Below, piece by piece: positions 1-8,761 of a stretch of 64,000 nt of DNA. This stretch comes from CAVTQY01 sp963736975 (GTDB lineage Bacteria > Pseudomonadota > Alphaproteobacteria > Acetobacterales > Acetobacteraceae): the NCBI GenBank assembly GCA_963736975.1, contig CAVTQY010000001.1:3534001-3598000 (forward strand). Direction: 5' to 3'. The notes below the pieces were generated by a model. The model did no database searches. It saw nothing but the letters and a program-made list of their open reading frames with translations, and was not told the origin of the DNA. A program made the translations under genes and the position numbers. Position 1 is the stretch's first letter; the number at the start of each line of letters is the position of its first letter.

Positions 1-451
1 GCTGCCAGTCGCGGGCGGCGACGGCGGCGCGCTTATCGGCTTTCTTGCGGCCTTCGCCGATCCCAAGCAACACCTTGGCGCGGCCGCGATCATTGAAGTG
101 GATCTGCAACGGTACGAGAGTGACCCCTTCGCGCGACACGGCACCGGCTAATCCGCGGATTTCCTTCTTCTTGAGCAGCAGCTTCCGCGGCGCGCGGGGT
201 TCGAAGCGGGACAGGACCCCGCCCTGGTATTCGGGGATATAGGCGTTGAACAGCCACAGCTCGCCGTCCCGCTCCCCGGCCCAGGCTTCGGACAGGGTGG
301 CGCGGCCGTGGCGCAGCGACTTCACCTCCGGCCCACGCAGCACGAGGCCGGCCTCGACCGTGTCCTTGATCGTGTAATCGAACCGCGCCTTCCGGTTCTG
401 CGCGGCAATCCCGTGGGCGATCAGGCCTTTTTTGGACTTCGGCTCGGCCAA
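1..451 (-). CDS. smpB: SmpB, tmRNA-binding protein (3' end beyond window edge)
   Basis: SmpB binds tmRNA and delivers it to stalled ribosomes for trans-translation in the cytoplasm. The translated frame shows family signatures in order: KGLIAHGIAAQNRKARFDY near the N-terminus, GPEVKSLRHGRA, ELWLFNAYIPEY, and the basic C-terminal tail (GEGRKKADKR ... RDWQ). About 150 codons are visible; the stop and probably about ten residues lie outside the window. The start is taken as a TTG because no ATG or GTG precedes the conserved region in frame. This TTG lies one base after the dapA stop, so smpB is the downstream gene of a dapA-smpB transcription unit, a common alphaproteobacterial order. Confidence 0.93.
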   Translation of the reverse strand, partial: MAEPKSKKGLIAHGIAAQNRKARFDYTIKDTVEAGLVLRGPEVKSLRHGRATLSEAWAGERDGELWLFNAYIPEYQGGVLSRFEPRAPRKLLLKKKEIRGLAGAVSREGVTLVPLQIHFNDRGRAKVLLGIGEGRKKADKRAAVAARDWQ

Positions 452-452
452 T

Positions 453-1331
453 TCAGTTCAGCAGGCCCACTTCGGTCATCGCCGCGCGCACCTTCTGCCG
501 CGTCTGCTCGGAAACCGGTGCCAGAGGCAACCGGCAGCGCTCGGAGGTCTTGCCGAGCAGGCTGGCCGCGAACTTCACCGGTGCCGGGCTGGTTTCGGCG
601 AACAGTGCGTCGTGCAGCGGGACCAGCCGGTCCTGCATGTCGATCGCCTCGTTCACCCGGCCCTCCTGCCAGGCGCTGTGCATTTCCGCGCAGAGGCGCG
701 GCGCCACATTGGCGGTGACGCTGATGCAGCCATCGCCGCCGGCAGCCAGGAACGCCAGTGCTGTATGGTCCTCGCCGGAGAGTTGGCAGAATCCGGCGCC
801 GCAGCCGCGCCTCGTGTGCAGCGGGCGGGCGAGATTGGCGGTGGCGTCCTTCACGCCGATGATGTTGCGGTGCCGGGCGAGCCGCGCCATGGTCTCCACG
901 CTCATATCGACAACGCTGCGCGGCGGGATGTTGTAGATGATGATCGGCAGATCCACCGCATCGGCGATCGCCTTGAAATGGAGATACATCCCCTCTTGCG
1001 TCGGCTTGTTGTAATAGGGCGTGACCACAAGGGCGGCGTTGGCGCCGGCTTCCTTGGCATGGCGGGTCAGGTCCACAGCTTCTTCCGTGCTGTTCGACCC
1101 GGTACCGGCGATCACCGGCACACGGCCTTTCGCGACCTGGATGGCGATCTCGGTGACCCGCTTGTGCTCGGCGTGGCTCAGGGTAGGGGATTCGCCTGTG
1201 GTTCCAACTGGAACGACCGCGACGGTGCCTTCGGTGATCTGCCAGTCCACGAACTCGGCATAGGCCTTTTCATCGATCGAGCCATCTTCCCGCATGGGCG
1301 TGATCAGGGCGACGATCGATCCCTTGAACAT
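453..1331 (-). CDS. dapA: 4-hydroxy-tetrahydrodipicolinate synthase
   Basis: DapA condenses pyruvate with aspartate semialdehyde in the lysine and meso-diaminopimelate pathway. The 292-residue product has the usual family length. GTTGES is at residues 43-48, the catalytic tyrosine is Tyr133 (IIIYNIPPRS) and the Schiff-base lysine is Lys161 (IIGVKDAT), the same numbering as the Escherichia coli enzyme. The ATG is chosen over upstream in-frame starts because a purine-rich ribosome binding site (GGAGGGAGGG) lies just before it and the family starts here (MFKGSIVALITP). It is divergent from the lytic transglycosylase gene, with a shared 136-bp upstream region, and is followed almost without gap by smpB. 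Confidence 0.96.
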   Translation of the reverse strand: MFKGSIVALITPMREDGSIDEKAYAEFVDWQITEGTVAVVPVGTTGESPTLSHAEHKRVTEIAIQVAKGRVPVIAGTGSNSTEEAVDLTRHAKEAGANAALVVTPYYNKPTQEGMYLHFKAIADAVDLPIIIYNIPPRSVVDMSVETMARLARHRNIIGVKDATANLARPLHTRRGCGAGFCQLSGEDHTALAFLAAGGDGCISVTANVAPRLCAEMHSAWQEGRVNEAIDMQDRLVPLHDALFAETSPAPVKFAASLLGKTSERCRLPLAPVSEQTRQKVRAAMTEVGLLN

Positions 1332-1467
1332 GAATCCCTCCCTCCGACACCGACCGACGGTGCCGAGCTGCCCTGTAGGCATAGGCGTGCCGGGATTGCG
1401 CCGCAAGGTCGGCCGGTCCGAAGGGAAGCATGGCCGGCGCATCTTTCTGCTACCAGATAGAGCCAGA

Positions 1468-3399
1468 ATGGCACGCCCGACTCGGCTTGTTCTGGTCCTG
1501 CTTGCTCTCCTGCCGGGCCTGCTCGTGCAGGCCGCCCTGGCGCAGAACCCAATGGCCGCATTACACGCCAGGGACTGGCAGCGGGCGATGACCGATGCCA
1601 CCGCCTACCCCGATCCGGTCGCCGGCAAGCTCGTTGAGTATTCGCGCGTGCTGACCCCCGGCGCGGCGACGTCCGGCGAGATCGCCGCCTTCATGGGGGA
1701 GAATCCCGATTGGCCGAATCAGGCAGCGCTGCAACGGCGCTTGCAGGAGGCGATTGCCGACGATCCCGAGGACAATGCGGTGCTCGGCCTGTGCACGGCC
1801 GAGCCGATCACCAGCCCGGCGACACTCGCGCGCTGCGCCGCCGTCCTGGCCGCGTCCGGCAATATGGACGCCGCGATCGCCGATGCACGCCAGGCCTGGG
1901 TGACCGGCTATGCCGACCCCGAGGGCAAGCCTGCTTTCCTGGCGCACTGGTCGGGCCATCTGACGCCGGCGGACGATTGGCAGCGCTTCGAGCATTTTGC
2001 CGCCACCGATCCGTCCGCCGCGGCGCAGCAGATCCCCAGATTGTCAACCCCGGCCCGGGCGGCTGCGCAGGCACGGCTCGCGCTCATCCATGACGCGCCG
2101 GATGCATTCGTCCGGGCGGAGGCAGTCGCTCCCGCCTATCACGACCCCGCTTTCGTGCTGGACGAGGCGCGCTACTTGCGCCGTGCGCATCGCGATGCCG
2201 ATGCGCTGGCGTTCTGGCGCGGGCAAGGCGAGGCCGCCGAGCCGACGGCCGGCGCACTGCTCCCGGGATTCTGGGGCGAGCGCAACATCCTCGCGCGCGA
2301 GCTGCTGAAGGATGGCGACAACGAGGGCGCTTACCAGATCGCCGACGACCCTGCACAGACCGCGCCGGAGCAGATGGCGGAATCGGCCTTCCTCGCCGGC
2401 TTCGTGGCGCTGCGCAGGTTGCATGATCCGGTACGGGCAGCGGCGCAATTCCAACGGCTTGCCGCGGTCTCGAAGGCGGCCATCACGCAGGCGCGGGCGC
2501 ATTTCTGGCTGGCCCAGGCGGATGTCGCGGCCGGGCAGGACCCGCGTGCCGAATATGACCAGGCCGCTGCCTACCCGACTACCTTTTTCGGCCAGCTCGC
2601 CGCGCGCGCTCTCGGAGAAAATCCGGCAACGCGCATCCTTGCCGCGCGCGACCCCGCCTATACGGCCGCGAAGGCATGGGACTTTGCCGGGCAGGAGCTG
2701 GTGCGCGCGGCGGCTTTTCTGGTGGCCTGGGGCGAGCCGGGGAGGGCACGCGCCTTCCTGCTGCGGATGCAGGAGGTTGCCCGCGATCCCGCGGACCAGG
2801 CTCTGGCGGCGAAGCTCGCCCTGGCGCTCGACATGCCGGACACCGCGGTGTTCATCGCCCGGCGCGTGGGGGTGGGCGGCGGCATGCTGCCGGGCGATGG
2901 CTGGCCGAGCACGGTCGAGCCGCCGGAAGGTACGGTGGACCCGGCGGTCGTGCTGGCGCTGATCCGCCAGGAGAGTAGCTTCGACCATGGCGCGGTCAGT
3001 CCGGCGGGCGCGCGTGGGCTGATGCAACTCATGCCGGGCACCGCCGAGAAGGTGGCCCAGCAGATCGGCGGCGAGCCGGCGACGCAGGCGTCGCTGGTGA
3101 CCGATCCGGCCCGCAACATGCAGCTCGGCACGGCTTACATGCGAGAGCTGCTGGACCAGTTCGGCGGATCGCTGCCGCTGGCGGTGGCGGCCTATAACGC
3201 CGGGCCGCGGAAGGTCAGCGAATGGTTAGCAACCTACCGTGATCCGCGCACCGGCGCTATCGACATGGTCGATTGGATCGAGCTGATCCCCTATGGCGAG
3301 ACGCGCAACTACGTCGAGCGCGTGCTGGAGAATGTGGTGATCTATCGCGCTCATCGCGGTGAGGCCGGTGACGAGACGCTGGCGCAATGGATGCACTGA
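1468..3399 (+). CDS. Soluble lytic murein transglycosylase (GH23, Slt70-like)
   Basis: Periplasmic enzyme predicted to cleave the MurNAc-GlcNAc bond of peptidoglycan to 1,6-anhydro-muropeptides. The 643-residue protein begins with a signal peptide (basic start, a Leu/Val-rich stretch, cleavage near AALAQ at about residue 26). It continues with an alpha-helical superhelical region of TPR-like character and ends with a GH23 catalytic domain. In that domain the catalytic Glu502 lies in LIRQESSFD, followed by SPAGARGLMQLMPGTA and AVAAYNAGP. The ATG selected is the one opening the signal peptide; longer in-frame readings run antiparallel into the dapA coding region. The stop overlaps possible pgpA starts, so the two genes are probably cotranscribed. 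Confidence 0.94.
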   Translation: MARPTRLVLVLLALLPGLLVQAALAQNPMAALHARDWQRAMTDATAYPDPVAGKLVEYSRVLTPGAATSGEIAAFMGENPDWPNQAALQRRLQEAIADDPEDNAVLGLCTAEPITSPATLARCAAVLAASGNMDAAIADARQAWVTGYADPEGKPAFLAHWSGHLTPADDWQRFEHFAATDPSAAAQQIPRLSTPARAAAQARLALIHDAPDAFVRAEAVAPAYHDPAFVLDEARYLRRAHRDADALAFWRGQGEAAEPTAGALLPGFWGERNILARELLKDGDNEGAYQIADDPAQTAPEQMAESAFLAGFVALRRLHDPVRAAAQFQRLAAVSKAAITQARAHFWLAQADVAAGQDPRAEYDQAAAYPTTFFGQLAARALGENPATRILAARDPAYTAAKAWDFAGQELVRAAAFLVAWGEPGRARAFLLRMQEVARDPADQALAAKLALALDMPDTAVFIARRVGVGGGMLPGDGWPSTVEPPEGTVDPAVVLALIRQESSFDHGAVSPAGARGLMQLMPGTAEKVAQQIGGEPATQASLVTDPARNMQLGTAYMRELLDQFGGSLPLAVAAYNAGPRKVSEWLATYRDPRTGAIDMVDWIELIPYGETRNYVERVLENVVIYRAHRGEAGDETLAQWMH

Positions 3400-3425
3400 T
3401 GGCGGGTGTCGGCGATGATAGCACC

Positions 3426-3464
3426 TCCCTGTCCCCCCTGCCCCCTCCCGCAAGGGGAGGGGGA
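3426..3464. repeat. C/G-rich palindromic repeat at the 5' end of pgpA
   Basis: A pyrimidine-rich arm (CCCCCTCCC) and a purine-rich arm (GGGGAGGGGG) are separated by only a few bases, forming a strong hairpin. It sits between the upstream in-frame ATGs of pgpA and the GTG preferred as its start. Similar 'ccctcccgcaaggggaggg' elements are common dispersed repeats in GC-rich proteobacteria (general knowledge). The right arm doubles as the ribosome binding site of the GTG start. Confidence 0.6.
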
Positions 3465-3911
3465 GTGGCACGGTTGATTGCCGGCGGGTTCGGCAGCGGG
3501 CGCGTGCCGGTAACGCCGGGCTCGGCCGGTTCGGCCGTGGCGATCCTGCTCGGATGGGGGTTGATGGGGGCGGGGGCCTGGGCGTTGCCGGCGGCGGCTG
3601 CCGTGGCGAGCCTGGGCGGGGTCTGGGCGATTCGAAGGGCGCGGGTAGAGGGCGACCCGGGTTGGGTGGTGATCGACGAGGTCGCCGGGCAATTCGTGGC
3701 GCTGCTGGGGTTGGCTCGGCCGACGCCACTCGGGATGGGTGCGGCGTTCCTGTTGTTCCGGCTGCTGGACATAACCAAGCCGGGTCCGGTGGGGTGGGCT
3801 GACCGGCAGCAAGGGGCGGCGGCGGTGGTGGCGGATGACCTGATCGCCGGCGGTCTGACCGCTGGTATCCTGTGGGCGGTCCGGTCACGTTGGCCGGCGA
3901 TTTTCGGATAA
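3465..3911 (+). CDS. pgpA: Phosphatidylglycerophosphatase A
   Basis: Inner-membrane phosphatase converting phosphatidylglycerophosphate to phosphatidylglycerol. Family motifs are clear: GSGRVPVTPGSAGS near the start, DPGWVVIDEVAGQFVAL, FRLLDITKPGPVGWADR, and VADDLIAG near the C-terminus, with hydrophobic segments between them. Two ATGs at 3387 and 3399 are in frame and overlap the previous stop. The 26 to 22 codons they would add are encoded largely by a C/G-rich palindromic repeat. The GTG at 3465 is preceded by AGGGGAGGGGGA and gives a normal short N-terminus, so it is preferred here; the longer form remains possible. Confidence 0.85.
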   Translation: MARLIAGGFGSGRVPVTPGSAGSAVAILLGWGLMGAGAWALPAAAAVASLGGVWAIRRARVEGDPGWVVIDEVAGQFVALLGLARPTPLGMGAAFLLFRLLDITKPGPVGWADRQQGAAAVVADDLIAGGLTAGILWAVRSRWPAIFG

Positions 3912-4156
3912 GGGATTGTCTGACCCCGGGCTGGGCCGCGGCGTGTTGCTGGGAGCCGGGTCGCCCTTGCTGGGAGTTCTGGGCCGGATTGAGTTGGTTT
4001 TCTATACCGACTGGCTGACCAGCTTCCGGATCGCCACTCTCAGCGGCGGGGTTTGTCTGATCGCGGAATGGATCGGCCCGGCCTGGCGCGCATAGCAGAC
4101 CATCCACCCGCAGAGTTCGATTGACGCGCGGGACAGGCCAGCGTCACCCAAGAGGG

Positions 4157-6016
4157 ATGTTGACCTGGTTCGAATCGCTGCTCGACCCGACGGGAGGCGT
4201 GCCAACGGAGCCGCCGACCGCCGGGCTGGCGCGGTTCTACTGGCATTTCGCCCGTCAGGTGCGCTGGCTGATCGTAGCGCTGTTCGCCGCCGGCCTGCTG
4301 GTGGCCTTGGTGGACATCACCATCCCGGTGTTCATCGGGCGCGTAGTGACGCTGGTATCCACGCAGCCGCGCGACCGGCTGCTCGCGGTGGCCGGCTGGC
4401 AGCTTGTGGCGATGGGCCTGACGCTGCTGATCGGCCGGCCCTTGGCGCTGCTGTCGCAGTACATTGTCACCAATCAGATCATCAATCCCGGCGTCTCCAA
4501 CATGATCCGGTGGCAGAACCACTGGCATGTGGTGCGGCAGAGCTGGACCTTCTTCCAGAACGATTTTGCCGGCCGGATCGCCAACCGGGTCATGCAGACC
4601 GGCCCGGCGTTGCGTGAAAGCATCGTCTCCGGCACCAATGCGGTCTGGTACATTCTGGTGTACGGTTCCAGCGCTGTGGCGCTATTGGCCGCCGCCGATT
4701 GGCGGCTGACCATCCCCATCCTGTGCTGGTTCGCCTCCTACGCGGTGATGCTGCGGAGTTTCGTGCCGCGCATGCGCGAACGCTCGCGCGCGGTGTCGGA
4801 GGCGCGCTCGACGCTCACCGGACGCGTGGTGGACAGCTATACCAACATCCTGACGGTGAAACTGTTCGCCCGCGCGCGTGACGAGGATGCCTTCGTGCGC
4901 GACTCGGTCGACGACCACACCACTGCGTTTCGCCGGCAGACGCGGATGGCAACCGGCTTCACCTTCACGCTCGCGGTGATGAATGCCGCGCTGGTAGTGG
5001 GGACCGGGGCGACGGCGGTGCTGCTGTTCCGGGGCGGGCACATCGCCGTGGGCGCGGTGGCGGCGGCGCTGCCGATGGCCTGGCAGATCGCCAGCATGGC
5101 CGGCTGGGTGGCGCAGAACGTCACCAACATCTTCGAAAATGTCGGCATCGTGCAGGACGGCATGCGGTCGATCGCGGTCGCGCGGCAGATGCCGGACCCG
5201 CCCGGCGCGCGCGAACTTATTGTCGATGCCGGCGCGATCCGCTTCGAGAGTGTGCATTTCGACTACGGCCGCGGCCGGCGTGCCCCGCTGCTGCACGGCA
5301 TCAACCTGGAGATCGCACCGGGCGAACGCGTCGGGCTGGTGGGCCCATCAGGCGCCGGCAAATCGACGATGGTGAACCTGCTGCTGCATTTCTACGAACC
5401 AGCGCGCGGGCGCATCCTGATCGATGAACAGGACATCGCGACGGTGACGCAGGAGAGCCTGCGCACGCAGATCGCCATGGTGACGCAGGACACGTCCCTG
5501 CTGCACCGCTCGATCAGCGACAACATCCGCTACGGCCGTCCAGAGGCGACGCAGGCGATGATCGAGGATGCCGCGCGCCGCGCTGAGGCGCATGATTTCA
5601 TCGTCGGCCTGGAGGACTGGCACGGCCGTGGCGGCTACGACGCCCACGTGGGTGAGCGGGGGGTGAAACTCTCCGGCGGGCAGCGCCAGCGCATCGCGAT
5701 CGCGCGGGTGATCCTGAAGGATGCGCCGATCCTGGTGCTGGACGAGGCGACATCGGCGCTCGATTCGGAGGTGGAGGCGGCGATCCAGGATCGGCTCGAC
5801 GAGCTGATGGAGGGGCGCACCGTGATTGCCATCGCGCATCGGCTATCGACCATCGCGCGGATGGACCGGCTGGTGGTGCTGGATCGCGGGCGCATCCGCG
5901 AGATCGGCACGCATGCGGAGCTGCTGGAAACCGACGGGATTTATGCCCGGCTGTGGCGACGGCAGTCAGGCGGGTTTCTGCCGGAGCTGCGCCGCGAGGC
6001 GGCTCCCTTCCCCTGA
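4157..6016 (+). CDS. ABC exporter half-transporter (MsbA/multidrug type, fused TMD-NBD)
   Basis: Predicted inner-membrane ABC exporter with an N-terminal six-helix transmembrane domain (roughly residues 30-320) and a C-terminal nucleotide-binding domain. It would act as a homodimer or heterodimer. The nucleotide-binding domain has Walker A GPSGAGKST near residue 396, signature LSGGQRQRIAIAR near residue 504, Walker B LVLDEATSALDS near residue 525 and the switch histidine in AIAHRLST. The length of 619 residues is normal. The substrate cannot be read from the sequence; lipid or drug export are both typical. It stands alone between pgpA and an aminotransferase gene. The start lies right behind AGAGGG, so a nearby alternative such as the adjacent TTG cannot be excluded. 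Confidence 0.9.
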   Translation: MLTWFESLLDPTGGVPTEPPTAGLARFYWHFARQVRWLIVALFAAGLLVALVDITIPVFIGRVVTLVSTQPRDRLLAVAGWQLVAMGLTLLIGRPLALLSQYIVTNQIINPGVSNMIRWQNHWHVVRQSWTFFQNDFAGRIANRVMQTGPALRESIVSGTNAVWYILVYGSSAVALLAAADWRLTIPILCWFASYAVMLRSFVPRMRERSRAVSEARSTLTGRVVDSYTNILTVKLFARARDEDAFVRDSVDDHTTAFRRQTRMATGFTFTLAVMNAALVVGTGATAVLLFRGGHIAVGAVAAALPMAWQIASMAGWVAQNVTNIFENVGIVQDGMRSIAVARQMPDPPGARELIVDAGAIRFESVHFDYGRGRRAPLLHGINLEIAPGERVGLVGPSGAGKSTMVNLLLHFYEPARGRILIDEQDIATVTQESLRTQIAMVTQDTSLLHRSISDNIRYGRPEATQAMIEDAARRAEAHDFIVGLEDWHGRGGYDAHVGERGVKLSGGQRQRIAIARVILKDAPILVLDEATSALDSEVEAAIQDRLDELMEGRTVIAIAHRLSTIARMDRLVVLDRGRIREIGTHAELLETDGIYARLWRRQSGGFLPELRREAAPFP

Positions 6017-6082
6017 CGAACTGCCGCGTCCATACTGGTGTCAATTGGCGCTCCAGTGGTTGATGCAGGGGATTCGCGGACG

Positions 6083-7453
6083 ATGGATACAGTCGATACA
6101 AATTCAAGCATCGTCGCCGGGTATCGTGCGCGCACGCCCGGCTCGGCGGCGCTCGCGCGCGAGGCGGCCGGCCTGCTGCCCAGCGGTATCGCGCATGACG
6201 CACGCCATATCGACCCGTACGGCATCTACGTCGAACGTGCCGCCGGTCCGCACAAATGGGACGTAGATGGCAACCAATATGTGGATTATTTCGGTGGGCA
6301 CGGCGCTTTGCTGCTCGGCCACAACCACCCGGCCGTGGTTGCCGCGGTACAGGCGGCGCTGGCACGCGGCACGCATTTCGGCGCCAACCATCCGGCTGAG
6401 ATAGGCTGGGCCGCCGCGATCCGCCGCTTGGTGCCCGGCGCTGAGCGCATCCGCTTCACTTCCTCCGGCACCGAGGCGACCCTGATGGCGGTACGCCTGG
6501 CGCGCGCCTTCACCGGCCGCGGAAGACTGATCCGTTTCAAAGGACATTTTCACGGCTGGCACGACCATATGACTTTCGGTTACTCGAATCATTTCGATGG
6601 TTCGCCGACTGTCGGGGTCGTTCAGGGTGTCGCCGAGCAGGTCACGTTGCTCGAGCCCGGCGATGCCGCGGCGCTCGAGACCGCACTCGCGCCCGGCGAT
6701 GTCGCCGCGGTCATCGTGGAGCCGACCGGGTCCAGCTTCGGCCAGGTGCCACTGCAGCCGGATTTCCTGCACACGCTGCGCCGCCTCACCGAAGCCCACG
6801 ACACGCTTCTGATCTTCGATGAGGTGATCACCGGCTTTCGCGTATCCCCAGGCGGGGCGCAGGCGGCGCTCGGCATCCGCCCGGACCTGTCGAGTTTCGC
6901 CAAGATCGTGGCCGGCGGCCTGCCGGGCGCCGCCGTCGCCGGCCTGGCCGATATTCTCGACCGGCTCGATTTCGCGGCTGCCGCGCGCACGGGACGGGAG
7001 AAAGTGCAGCATCCGGGCACATTCAACGCCAACCCGGTGTCCGCTGCCGCCGGCACCGCCGCGCTTCGTGTGATTGCCGAGTCCGACGTCAACGCGCGCG
7101 CGGACGCGGTCGCGGCGGAGTTGCGCGCCGCGCTGAACGACGTGCTGGTTGAGGCCGGCCTCCCCTGGGCGGTTTACGGCACTTCGTCGGGGTTTCACCT
7201 GTTCGTCAATGCGCGCGGCGGTGCCATCACGCCGCAACGCTTCGATCCTGCTGCCGTGCCGCGTGAGGAGTTGACGGACCAGCCGAAACGGTTGCTGGGG
7301 CGGCTGCGGCTCGCGTTGCTGCTGGAAGGCGTGGACGTGAACGGGCGGATCGGTGGTTTCATCTCGGCCACGCACGGGCAAGCGGAAATCGAGCATACCG
7401 CGCGCGCATTCCGCTCCGCGCTCGCGCTGCTGCGCGCAGAAGGCGAGTTGTGA
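6083..7453 (+). CDS. Class III aminotransferase, glutamate-1-semialdehyde aminomutase-like
   Basis: PLP-dependent enzyme of the class III aminotransferase fold. The PLP lysine is Lys274 in SSFAKIVAGGLPG. Other signatures are the cofactor phosphate-binding SSGTEATLMA and the cofactor-contacting LIFDEVITGFR. It resembles HemL-type proteins but sits next to an amino-acid-type ABC transporter rather than haem genes. A catabolic or specialised transaminase is therefore more likely than tetrapyrrole synthesis; this is inference from context. A GTG 45 bases upstream is in frame; the ATG at 6083 is preferred because the conserved fold starts after it and a GGGG stretch lies upstream. Confidence 0.85.
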   Translation: MDTVDTNSSIVAGYRARTPGSAALAREAAGLLPSGIAHDARHIDPYGIYVERAAGPHKWDVDGNQYVDYFGGHGALLLGHNHPAVVAAVQAALARGTHFGANHPAEIGWAAAIRRLVPGAERIRFTSSGTEATLMAVRLARAFTGRGRLIRFKGHFHGWHDHMTFGYSNHFDGSPTVGVVQGVAEQVTLLEPGDAAALETALAPGDVAAVIVEPTGSSFGQVPLQPDFLHTLRRLTEAHDTLLIFDEVITGFRVSPGGAQAALGIRPDLSSFAKIVAGGLPGAAVAGLADILDRLDFAAAARTGREKVQHPGTFNANPVSAAAGTAALRVIAESDVNARADAVAAELRAALNDVLVEAGLPWAVYGTSSGFHLFVNARGGAITPQRFDPAAVPREELTDQPKRLLGRLRLALLLEGVDVNGRIGGFISATHGQAEIEHTARAFRSALALLRAEGEL

Positions 7454-7506
7454 CGCCATTGCGGATCGCGTAGCGTTCGACAAAACCGACGTCTGGGGGA
7501 TCTGTT

Positions 7507-8748
7507 ATGCCCATAACCCGCCGCACCGCGGTGCTGCTGCCTTTTGCCCTGCCGCTGGCCGCGCGCGCCGAAGCTGCCCCCGTGCTGATCGGCGCGACCT
7601 ATCCGCTGAGCGGATCGGTTGCTTCGGCCGGGCATGAGATGCGCGCGGCGATCGACGTGGGGCTCGATATCGTCAACAACGCGCATCCCGAATTGAAGGA
7701 CCTCCCGCTTGGCCCTACCGCCGGTCTGCCTAACCTGTCCGGCCGCCAAATCGCGGTCGAGTTCGCCGACCATCAGGGCAACCCGGCCGTGGCGCAGAGC
7801 CAGACGTTGCGGCTGATCACGCAAAGCCATGTGGTCGCCATGCTCGGTGCCTATCAGTCGAGCTGCACGCTCACCTCCAGCGCTGTCGCCGAGCGCTACG
7901 GCATTCCCTTCGTCGCCGCCGAATCCGCCGCCCCGAGCCTGACCGAGCGTGGCTATAAATGGTTCTTCCGCACTACGCCGATCGGCACCGATTTCGGTAA
8001 GACCTATGCCGAGTTCCTCGCCGAGGAGCGCGGCAAGGGCGAGAAGGTCGATCGCGTGATGGTGGTCAACGAGAACACCGAATACGGCACATCGACGGGC
8101 GATGCGATCATCGCCGCCTTCAAGTCCCATAATCTCACGCTCGCCGGCCGTATTCCCTACAGTGCCAACAGCGCCGATCTCAGCGCCGAGGTGCTGCGGA
8201 TGAAACAGGCTAATCCGGACGTGGTGATCTTCGTCAGCTACACCTCGGATTCGATCCTGTTCCTCAAGACGATGAAGAACCTGGCATACAAACCGCCTAT
8301 CGTGATCGGCGATGATTCCGGGTTCTCCGACCCTGCCTTCGTGAAGGCGGTGGGCGACATCGCCCAGGGCGCAATCAACCGCAGCGCTTTCGGGATCGGC
8401 AAGCCGGACAGTTCCAGCTACATCGTGAACGCGATGTACAAGGTCAAAACCGGCAACGACATGGATGATACCTCGGCGCGCTGCATGCAGGGATTTCTGG
8501 TGTTGTGCAACGCGATCAACCGCGCGGGCTCGACCGAGCCGGCGAAGATCCAGGCGGCGTTGCGGGCGACAGACCTGAAGCCGGAACAGTTGATGATCGG
8601 CTACAAAGGGGTGAAGTTCAACGCCCAGGGGCAGAACGAGCTTGCCTCCACCCTGCTCGTGCAGCTGCGCGGCAATGCCTATGTCCCGGTCTGGCCCGAC
8701 GCATCGGCCACGGCGCCGCTGCAGCTGCCGTTCAAAGGCTGGGCGTGA
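7507..8748 (+). CDS. Branched-chain amino-acid-type ABC transporter substrate-binding protein
   Basis: Periplasmic receptor of the Leu/Ile/Val-binding family (type I periplasmic binding fold), 413 residues. The N-terminus (MPITRRTAVLLPFALP) has paired arginines and a hydrophobic stretch ending at about residue 23 (ARAEA), a secretion signal. Mature-protein hallmarks include VLIGATYPLSGSVASAG and YGIPFVAAESAAPSLTERG. The ATG is preceded by GGGGGA at good spacing. It is the first transporter gene of a colinear set with permeases livH/livM-like and ATPases livG/livF-like. The ligand is unknown: the family binds amino acids, amides, urea and aromatic acids. Confidence 0.9.
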   Translation: MPITRRTAVLLPFALPLAARAEAAPVLIGATYPLSGSVASAGHEMRAAIDVGLDIVNNAHPELKDLPLGPTAGLPNLSGRQIAVEFADHQGNPAVAQSQTLRLITQSHVVAMLGAYQSSCTLTSSAVAERYGIPFVAAESAAPSLTERGYKWFFRTTPIGTDFGKTYAEFLAEERGKGEKVDRVMVVNENTEYGTSTGDAIIAAFKSHNLTLAGRIPYSANSADLSAEVLRMKQANPDVVIFVSYTSDSILFLKTMKNLAYKPPIVIGDDSGFSDPAFVKAVGDIAQGAINRSAFGIGKPDSSSYIVNAMYKVKTGNDMDDTSARCMQGFLVLCNAINRAGSTEPAKIQAALRATDLKPEQLMIGYKGVKFNAQGQNELASTLLVQLRGNAYVPVWPDASATAPLQLPFKGWA

Positions 8749-8761
8749 CGCAGATCATCGC

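Noticed and set aside
1332..1601. 90-codon N-terminal extension of dapA
   Set aside because: DapA is full length from 1331 with canonical Tyr133/Lys161 numbering and a strong ribosome binding site; the extension overlaps the lytic transglycosylase start.
6104..7483. Minus-strand 459-codon open frame opposite the class III aminotransferase
   Set aside because: It mirrors the sense gene's codons, has low-complexity His/Arg/Gly composition and no motif; the sense strand has a PLP lysine and full fold.
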